From NCBI GenBank assembly GCA_030693515.1, contig JAUYAK010000067.1, positions 1 to 57,404 on the forward strand: 57,404 bases of DNA, written 5' to 3'. Below the pieces are notes generated by a model. The model was not told the DNA's origin. It did no database searches and saw only the letters and a program-made list of their open reading frames with translations. A program made the position numbers and the translations under genes. Origin of the DNA: Opitutaceae bacterium. GTDB taxonomy: Bacteria > Verrucomicrobiota > Verrucomicrobiia > Opitutales > Opitutaceae. Shown here one piece after another: positions 52,283 through 57,404 of this stretch; the first letter of the stretch is position 1; each line of letters begins with the position of its first letter.

Positions 52283-52862
52283 GGGTCGCTCCTTCAGTGT
52301 TGAGCGCAGCAAGGACGCGTTCTGCGACGGCCTTGAGGCGCCTGCGTAATTCATAAGTCTGGGCCACCGTGAATCCGGTGGCTGCGGTGATTTCGGGTAT
52401 CGTCTCCGCGCCGGTTTCAATGGCGCGGGCAAATTTGGTGAGGTCAGCGCTCCGCTTGACCTGGTTGTCATCATAAAGGCGCTGCCAGAACGACGCGCAG
52501 TAGTCGTCGTCGCCGACGGCATCGGCGGGATTTCCCTCGGCCATGAATGCGACCAGGGTTTCCGGATCCGCCGGCGCCGTGGTCCGGGCTTCCTTGGAGG
52601 TATAGAGATTCCAGAGCACGCTCCGGATGGCGCCCTTCAACTGCACGAGGATGTCGACCCCGGGGTTGATCTTCCGCTGGCCGGTGACGTAGGCGGAGTA
52701 GACATCGCAGACGAGGTCCTCGGGAGTCTGCCCATTGGGGAGCGGTTTCCCTGAACTCCAGCGATAATGGGTGCGCGCCCAATAGAGCGTGAACGTGAGC
52801 AGCTGGAGGCCGACCGACTCCCAGTCGGCCAACGAGCTCTCGTCTGCGGATTCGTGATGCAT
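52263..52862 (-). CDS. Sigma-factor-like protein, first gene of the Argonaute operon
   Basis: A 199-residue protein that looks like a diverged ECF sigma factor. Residues 45-95 (GQTPEDLVCDVYSAYVTGQR, then DILVQLKGAIRSVLWNLYTS) follow the region 2 pattern, in which a D-A-E-D-L-V-type helix binds core polymerase. Residues 145-190 (IPEITAATGFTVAQTYELRRRLKAVAERV) form a region 4-like helix-turn-helix. It heads the operon, its start 165 bp from the divergent multi-ubiquitin gene. It could turn on both operons. A DNA-binding regulator of another family remains possible. Confidence 0.65.
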   Translation of the reverse strand: MHHESADESSLADWESVGLQLLTFTLYWARTHYRWSSGKPLPNGQTPEDLVCDVYSAYVTGQRKINPGVDILVQLKGAIRSVLWNLYTSKEARTTAPADPETLVAFMAEGNPADAVGDDDYCASFWQRLYDDNQVKRSADLTKFARAIETGAETIPEITAATGFTVAQTYELRRRLKAVAERVLAALNTEGATHETAKQ

Positions 52863-53027
52863 GGCGTGTGTATCCCTATGGCTGGCGACCCCGCCACTTT
52901 TGGTAAGAAAAATTCAGATTTCGCGCACTTAATTAAATACGAAAGACAACACGCACCTAGCCCTAGGAGGGGGACGGCACAACGACTCAATCAAGAGTCG
53001 AGGCCGCCAGCAGAAACCACAAACAAG
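52863..53027. promoter_or_regulatory. Divergent promoter region of the Argonaute and multi-ubiquitin operons
   Basis: The only intergenic space between the two operons. It holds an AT-rich segment with TTAATTAA at 52929-52936, a near-palindrome CCTAG-CC-CTAGG at 52956-52967, an AGGAGGGGG tract at 52965-52973 about 55 bp before the multi-ubiquitin start, and an inverted repeat GACTC-N6-GAGTC at 52984-52999. A shared bidirectional control element is likely; individual -35/-10 boxes cannot be fixed by eye. The multi-ubiquitin ATG itself lacks a Shine-Dalgarno. Confidence 0.6.
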
Positions 53028-53723
53028 ATGACTACCAAGTCCTCCCTCAACGCGGCTCCCCGCCGTTTCGCCCTCATCAACGACCGCATTATCACTGCTC
53101 CAAAGGAGGTTGTGCCGGTTTCCGTGCTGCGCGCTCTCGCCAGCATCGCCGCGGACCAAGTCCTGGTCCGTGACCACGGCTCGCCCAACGACATGGTGCT
53201 CGACGACCGCGCCACGGTCGACCTCAACGACGGCAACGTCTTCTACACCCGCGCCCGCTGCGACGCCACGCCGCCGGCCGCCTGCGGCTCGCCGGCCAAG
53301 CTCGCCTTCGCGGTGGATGACACCTTCGAGCTTTCGACCGCCGCTGAACTCCCCTTCGAGGCGTTCATGGCGCTCTTCGGCCTCGAGGCGGGCAAGCAGC
53401 TCTTCCGCGACTTCGAGTCGCCGAACGACCAGCCCGTCGCCCCTGGCTCGGTCCTCCGCTTCAAGGATGGCCCGGTTTTCTACACGCGCGGTGGCCAGCA
53501 CCACGACGCCCGCGTGGAGATCACGATCGACGGCGTGAAGCACAAGGTTGCTCCGGGCAAGACCTCCGGCGCCGACCTCAAGAAGATCGGCAACGTCCCG
53601 CTCGCCGACGAGCTGATCCAGAACATCGGCGGCAAGCTCACGCCCCTCGCGGACGACGCCACCCTGTGCATCGCGGGCGGCGAGGAATTCGTCAGCCACC
53701 CCCGCTGCGGCGCCTCCTCCTAA
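53028..53723 (+). CDS. Multi-ubiquitin-domain protein (three beta-grasp repeats)
   Basis: A 231-residue ubiquitin-like modifier precursor. Three beta-grasp repeats follow each other at about 12-80, 88-155 and 160-225. The first two share landmarks (LVRDHGSPND / LFRDFESPND and NVFYTRAR / PVFYTRGG); the third keeps EITIDG and FVSHPR. The tail is H-P-R-C-G-A-S-S. It has no Gly-Gly, but removing the last three residues would expose Gly228, a plausible conjugating end made by the JAB peptidase. Multi-ubiquitin operons are known from comparative genomics. ATG 53028. Confidence 0.88.
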   Translation: MTTKSSLNAAPRRFALINDRIITAPKEVVPVSVLRALASIAADQVLVRDHGSPNDMVLDDRATVDLNDGNVFYTRARCDATPPAACGSPAKLAFAVDDTFELSTAAELPFEAFMALFGLEAGKQLFRDFESPNDQPVAPGSVLRFKDGPVFYTRGGQHHDARVEITIDGVKHKVAPGKTSGADLKKIGNVPLADELIQNIGGKLTPLADDATLCIAGGEEFVSHPRCGASS

Positions 53724-54064
53724 TGAGCTTCCCTCCCGACCAGATCGCGGAGCTGCAGGCCTTGGTGCCGGGTGTGATGGCGTGCCGGGAAGGAGTGGTG
53801 AGCTACTTCCTCCTTCCTGGCCTCCAGCTGCCCGCCGGCTGCACGCCCTCCAAGGTGGACGCGCTCCTCTGCCCCACGCCGCGGGACGGCTACGAGTCCC
53901 GCCTCTTTTTCAGTCAACTGGTGACGTCGACATCCGCGAGGAACTGGCACGTCACCAACACGCGAATCGTCGACCGGCAGTGGTGTGCGTTCTCGTGGAA
54001 GACCAACAAGACCGGGCTGCGCCTCGCGCAGATGGTCGTCGAGCACCTCTGCGCAATAAAATGA
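53723..54064 (+). CDS. Prokaryotic E2 family E-like protein
   Basis: A 113-residue UBC-fold-like protein whose ATG shares one base with the multi-ubiquitin stop. It has the small-E2 pattern of multi-ubiquitin operons: LQLPAGCTPSKVDALLCPTPRDGY, RLFFSQLV, RNWHVTN, then RQWCAFSWKTN and LRLAQMVVEHL. C57 (LLCP) is the best candidate for the thioester cysteine because it follows the expected strand; C36 and C95 are also present. It would receive the modifier from the ThiF-like enzyme. A non-catalytic binding role cannot be excluded. Confidence 0.75.
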   Translation: MSFPPDQIAELQALVPGVMACREGVVSYFLLPGLQLPAGCTPSKVDALLCPTPRDGYESRLFFSQLVTSTSARNWHVTNTRIVDRQWCAFSWKTNKTGLRLAQMVVEHLCAIK

Positions 54065-54561
54065 AAGTCGAACTCCGCATCCCTTCCACCATCCGCGCCG
54101 AGGCCCTGAAGGACTTGGCTCGACAGCACGCGTTCGCCTTTGAGCGGGTCGGCTTCCTGGCGGCCACGACGACCCTTCTGGGCCTGGATCATCACTTGGT
54201 CCTTATCACGGACTATCACCCCGTGCCTGATGACCATTACATCGACGACCCGTCTGTCGGGGCCTGCATTGGCGGCGCGGCCATCCGCGCCGCGATGCAG
54301 CGAGTGATCGACGAGGGCAAGGGCCAGCTTCACGTGCACCTCCACGATCACGCCGGGCCCACCGGCCCGAGCTTCACGGACCGCAAGGGGCTGCCGCCTG
54401 TGGTCCGCAGTCTGGCGACCGTGGGGCCCAACCAGGCTTCCGGCTATCTCCTCTTCAGCTCGGACTCCGCATGGGCAGAGCTCCGGGTCCCCGGCGTGGC
54501 AGCGCCGGTCTTGGCCACCAAAATCACCTCTGTCGGCTTCCCTCTTCTTTTCCTGAAATGA
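54061..54561 (+). CDS. JAB/JAMM isopeptidase-like protein
   Basis: A 166-residue Prok-JAB-type metallopeptidase. The JAMM elements are an early glutamate (FERVGFLAAT, about residue 26) and the zinc site in QLHVHLHDHAGPTGPSFTDRKGL, giving an H-x-H-x(8)-S-x(2)-D pattern near residues 85-100. Such enzymes release or trim ubiquitin-like modifiers. The start at 54061 overlaps the E2-like stop by four bases. It is the likely maturation protease for the Cys-Gly-Ala-Ser-Ser tail and for removing conjugates. Confidence 0.85.
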   Translation: MKVELRIPSTIRAEALKDLARQHAFAFERVGFLAATTTLLGLDHHLVLITDYHPVPDDHYIDDPSVGACIGGAAIRAAMQRVIDEGKGQLHVHLHDHAGPTGPSFTDRKGLPPVVRSLATVGPNQASGYLLFSSDSAWAELRVPGVAAPVLATKITSVGFPLLFLK

Positions 54562-55376
54562 ACCCTCCCATCGATCAGAGCGCGTTCTCGCGCCAGTCCT
54601 TCCTCGGCCCGAATTCGCAGCAGCACATCGCAGCATGCGTCGTGGGCATCGCCGGGCTCGGCGGCGGTGGCTCCCACATCGTCCAGCAGCTCGCCCACAT
54701 CGGCTTCATGAACTACGTCCTCTTCGACCGTGACGCCATCGAGGAGAGTAATCTGAACCGGCTGGTGGGCGGAACGATGCAGGACGTCATCGATAAACGC
54801 CTGAAGATCGAGATCGCCCGTCGCTTGATTCTCGGGATCCGGCCCGGCGCGAACGTCCGGGTGATCGCCGACGTGTGGCAGAACCAACCGGAGGCCGTGA
54901 AGGGCTGCGACATTGTCTTTGGTTGCGTCGATGGTTTTGACCAACGGCGTCAGCTTGAGGCGACGACCCGCCGATTTCTGATTCCCATCATCGACATCGG
55001 CATGGATGTGTATCGGCCGCCGGGCTGCGCTCCGTCGATTTCCGGTCAGGTAATCCTATCGATGCCGGGCCACGCCTGCATGACCTGTATGGGTGTTCTC
55101 AACGAGCGGAACCTCGCCAAGGAAGCTGCCGCATACGGCGATGCAGGCGCGCATCCCCAAGTCGTCTGGTCGAACGGGGTCCTAGCATCTATTGCCGTGG
55201 GTGTGGCGGTCGATCTCGTCACCGACTGGTCACAGACGCTCAGGGGCTCAGTATACCTTTCCCATCGTGGAAACCTCGGCACGGTTGCCGTGGACCCGAC
55301 GCTTTGCTTCGCGCCATGCACGTGCTGTCACTTCCCCTTGCGCGAGGCCGGGCCGGTGGCGTTTCGTCCTCTGTAA
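54558..55376 (+). CDS. ThiF/E1-like adenylating enzyme
   Basis: A 272-residue E1-like protein. The ATP-binding Rossmann motif is GIAGLGGGGSHIVQQLAHIG (about 34-53). The family's DRDAIEESNLNRL motif, with the arginine finger region, is at about 62-75, and the GCVDGFDQRRQLE aspartate motif at about 125-137. Two cysteine pairs, C-M-T-C in the middle and C-T-C-C near the C-terminus, are probable zinc ligands. It would adenylate the modifier's C-terminal glycine. The transfer cysteine is not clear. It overlaps the JAB gene by four bases and ends the operon. Confidence 0.9.
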   Translation: MNPPIDQSAFSRQSFLGPNSQQHIAACVVGIAGLGGGGSHIVQQLAHIGFMNYVLFDRDAIEESNLNRLVGGTMQDVIDKRLKIEIARRLILGIRPGANVRVIADVWQNQPEAVKGCDIVFGCVDGFDQRRQLEATTRRFLIPIIDIGMDVYRPPGCAPSISGQVILSMPGHACMTCMGVLNERNLAKEAAAYGDAGAHPQVVWSNGVLASIAVGVAVDLVTDWSQTLRGSVYLSHRGNLGTVAVDPTLCFAPCTCCHFPLREAGPVAFRPL

Positions 55377-55402
55377 CCGAAGGAGGGAGCGAAGACCTTC
55401 GG
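55377..55402 (+). terminator. Hairpin after the E1-like gene
   Basis: CCGAAGG at 55377-55383 and CCTTCGG at 55396-55402 form a 7-bp stem immediately after the stop codon. No T-run follows, so termination would be weak or Rho-assisted; the stem could instead protect the mRNA end. Confidence 0.4.
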
Positions 55403-56457
55403 TCTCAGACCCCGCTCACAAAGCGAACCAAGTGAGCACTGTGAAGGCTGCCAAGGAAAGACAGACAAAGGCCGCGGTGGTTTTGACCGTGGCTGCAGCG
55501 GCACTACACCGCCCCGCCCTTACGCCCAGTTGGGCATGAAAGTGTGGACGCTAAATATCTCGGGACAGTGGGCACGTCTCGCAGTCGCGACCATCCCACG
55601 TGAACGGTCGCAACTCACGCCCGAGTGCAACTGCGCCCGAGGGCGCGAATTCCCCTCTCTCGAGAGAAAGCTGAATTGGCCCGCGCGGAACCGGCGGAAC
55701 GCAGCGCGGCGCTTACCACATGCACCTCGAATCCACCTCGAACGAACCTCCTCATCGGACGCGGATCACGCTCTCGAAGCTTCATGCAATCCTCACCGAT
55801 GTTCCCCCGCCCTTCTTCTTCGACAGCAAAAATAACCCGGCTGCCGCGGAAATTCCGTCAGCCGCGAGCGGCCGGAACAGCCGCTCCGGCGCTTGGGTTC
55901 CGCTGCGCGACCGACGTGCGCTGCGTTGGAGACGGCTGCGGTCTCCGCGCTCGCGCCGCCTCCGCTGATTCGTCTCCCGAGCGCGACCATTCGGCGGGAT
56001 CGCTTTCCTCCGCAGGCTGCGGACGCGACACCGGCGGCTTACCGCGCTCCAACCTGCGCCGACTCCACCTGCGCTCCCTTTCGGTCTCTCCGCTCCACGT
56101 CGCGTCCTCCGCGCCGGCCCCGCCCGCTCGTCATTGGTTTTGACCGCTCAGTCGCCGCCGGGGCTGGGTTGCTCGCTCTCGTTGCACCGCTCGCGCCCAA
56201 GCGTAGTTAGCAAAGCCACACCCAGAGGGCTGCCTGATTGTAGCACCTGTGCCGGCTGGCAGTCCTCGGCGCGAGCGCCTCCGCCTGTCCGCGCCTCAAG
56301 GTATTGCTCGCTGCGCTGCGCTCCACCTTGCGCGACGGTGCTGATCGTCGGCATCCCTCCGGGGCGGCCGATTTTCGGTTCGGCTCGGGTGGGGTCCGCG
56401 TAGCGCGGCCCGCTACACCTGCGCCCTCGTTGGGGCGCTGACTAGCCCAACAAAGTC
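55403..56457. other. About 1.05 kb of structured-looking non-coding DNA
   Basis: No convincing gene. Open frames here give Arg/Ser/Pro-rich translations without conservation signs. The DNA is full of alternating complementary GC-rich tracts, for example GCGAGCGGCCGG, CCGCTCCGGCGC, GCTGCGGTCTCCGCGC and GCGTAGCGCGGCCCGCTAC near 56395-56413, mainly between 55860 and 56457. The last 300 bp directly precede the DUF932-like gene. It may be a long structured leader or a decayed region. No known ncRNA family was recognised. Confidence 0.4.
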
Positions 56458-57321
56458 ATGAACACGTTCGATTCCGTTCCCGTTGCTCCCGCCCGCGTCT
56501 TCAAGGCGCTTTCGTCCGATGATCTCCGCCGCTGCGCTCCCTCGGTTTTCGCCGAACACGCCCGGCCCGGCGTTTCCTCCCGTTACACGTTCGTTTCCAC
56601 CCAGCAGGTCGTTGCCCTGCTCGGGGCCGAAGGCTGGGAGCCTGTCAAAGCCTCCGAGCAACGCGTGCGCTTGGAGGACCGCATCGGATTCCAGATGCAC
56701 GAGATTCGTTTCGCGCGTCGCGCCGACCTGGAGGCGGGACCGTTTCAAGTAGGCAGTGCGCGCGCGGAGATGATTCTACAAAACGCGCACGACGGCAGCC
56801 GCGCCTATCGGATCGACGCCGGCCTTTACCGGCTGGTTTGCCGTAACGGGCTGACCGTGGCCGATGCGGATTTCGCGCATGTTTCCATCCGGCACATGGA
56901 CGTTTCAGCGGAGGCGTTCGCGAAGGCCGCGCAATCGGTCGCCGAGAGCACGCCGCGCGTGTTGGAGGCGGTCGCCAAGTGGCAGGCCGTGCAACTCCCG
57001 CAGGCGACGCGGGTCGAGTTCGCGCGTCGGGCGGCGATCCTGCGTTGGGATGCCGACCAGCCGGTGATGAAGTTACTCAGCCCTGAAAAATTGCTGACAC
57101 CGGTGCGCTATGGCGATGCTGCCACCGATCTCTGGACGACGCTCAACGTCGTCCAAGAGCACTTGGTGCGCGGTGGTGACCGCTACATGGGTTACACCGA
57201 GGGCATGGGCATCCGCCGCAACCGGACTCGCGGCGTAGCCGGCATCGGTGAAGGTCAGAAACTCAACAACGGGCTTAACTCCGATATCGGAGTTAGGCTC
57301 CTTATCCCGACATGCCGATAA
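56458..57321 (+). pseudogene. DUF932-like gene with disrupted C-terminus
   Basis: A 287-residue frame. The bulk matches DUF932 proteins of plasmids and integrative elements: RYTFVSTQQVVALLGAEGW, then EMILQNAHDGSRAYRI, YRLVCRNGLTVAD, and the C-terminal RRNRTRGVAGIGEGQKLN. In the family this last motif is followed by a short helix of the L-W-T-L-A-E-K type; here it changes after K-L-N to unrelated residues read from palindromic DNA (57276-57320). The gene seems cut near 57270 by an insertion. Whether the shortened product works is unknown. Role in the family: uncertain, plasmid or phage-associated. Confidence 0.7.
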
Positions 57322-57404
57322 CTCCGACATGATGCGGGAATGTGGCGACACCTTCGAGTAGGCGGTGGCGCCCTGCACACCGATGATGTCGGGATTATCG
57401 GACG
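57276..57404. mobile_element. Palindrome-rich sequence, probable end of an insertion element
   Basis: A perfect 20-bp palindrome TAACTCCGATATCGGAGTTA lies at 57276-57295. Inverted variants of TTATCCCGACAT-CGG occur at about 57302-57318 and, reversed, at about 57383-57399. A further CTCCGACATGATGCGGGA lies in between. Repeated CCGACAT-type half-sites at the point where the DUF932-like gene breaks suggest the terminal of an IS (IS91-like or recombinase-type). The rest lies beyond the window. Confidence 0.45.

Noticed and set aside
53028-55376. CBASS or BilABCD-type (ISG15-like) system
   Set aside because: No cyclase (CD-NTase), effector or two-domain BilA-like modifier is present; the three-domain modifier and small E2 fit the separate multi-ubiquitin class.
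55720-55968. Possible 82-residue gene in the non-coding region
   Set aside because: The first 30 codons look passable but the rest is an Arg/Ser-rich low-complexity shadow, and no ribosome site is seen.
1-57404. CRISPR arrays
   Set aside because: No set of regularly spaced identical repeats was seen; the Cas4-like protein stands with Argonaute, not with cas1/cas2.

Overview
This is a high-GC window from a Gram-negative bacterium. A family-level guess is Verrucomicrobiota, Opitutaceae-like. That rests on gene content, weak Shine-Dalgarno use, GTG starts and GC-rich extragenic palindromes; there is no rRNA here to confirm it. The window joins two kinds of DNA.

(1) Positions 1-22342 look chromosomal. 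They hold an ABC-2 permease-like protein, a TVP38/DedA-like membrane protein, a Gfo/Idh/MocA oxidoreductase with an MFS transporter and a BNR sialidase-like protein, and RlmN. Next come two GT2 glycosyltransferases, five multi-spanning GT-C-like proteins and a methyltransferase, probably for surface glycans. Two tandem type IV pilin-like genes and the housekeeping pair nadD-rsfS close the region.

(2) From 22343 to the right edge the DNA looks like an integrated conjugative element. A tRNA-Leu(UAA) gene is cut after its anticodon loop, and a complete, different tRNA-Leu(UAA) follows about 210 bp later. Then come an AbiEi/AbiEii toxin-antitoxin pair, small accessory genes including a DUF6573-like gene, and a type IV secretion cluster on the minus strand. 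That cluster runs from a MobF relaxase through VirB2, VirB3, VirB4, VirB5, VirB6, VirB8, VirB9 and VirB10 analogues to a ClpB-like AAA+ ATPase and a LuxR-type regulator. A VirD4/TraD coupling protein diverges from the relaxase, with a probable oriT between them. No integrase and no VirB11 were seen.

(3) The cargo at 47.1-55.4 kb is the most notable part. Two tightly packed operons diverge from a 165-bp control region. The left operon encodes a sigma-factor-like protein, a small protein, a Cas4/RecB-like nuclease with an Fe-S-type cysteine set, a long prokaryotic Argonaute with an apparently complete DEDD tetrad, a coiled-coil protein and a HEFGH zinc metallopeptidase. The right operon encodes a three-domain multi-ubiquitin, an E2-like protein, a JAB/JAMM peptidase and a ThiF/E1-like enzyme. 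Both halves belong to known families. Their head-to-head pairing inside a conjugative element suggests one defence system combining nucleic-acid interference with ubiquitin-like conjugation. I do not know of a description of this combination.

(4) The right edge holds about 1.1 kb of structured-looking non-coding DNA, then a DUF932-like gene whose conserved C-terminus is broken by palindrome-rich sequence, perhaps the end of an insertion element.
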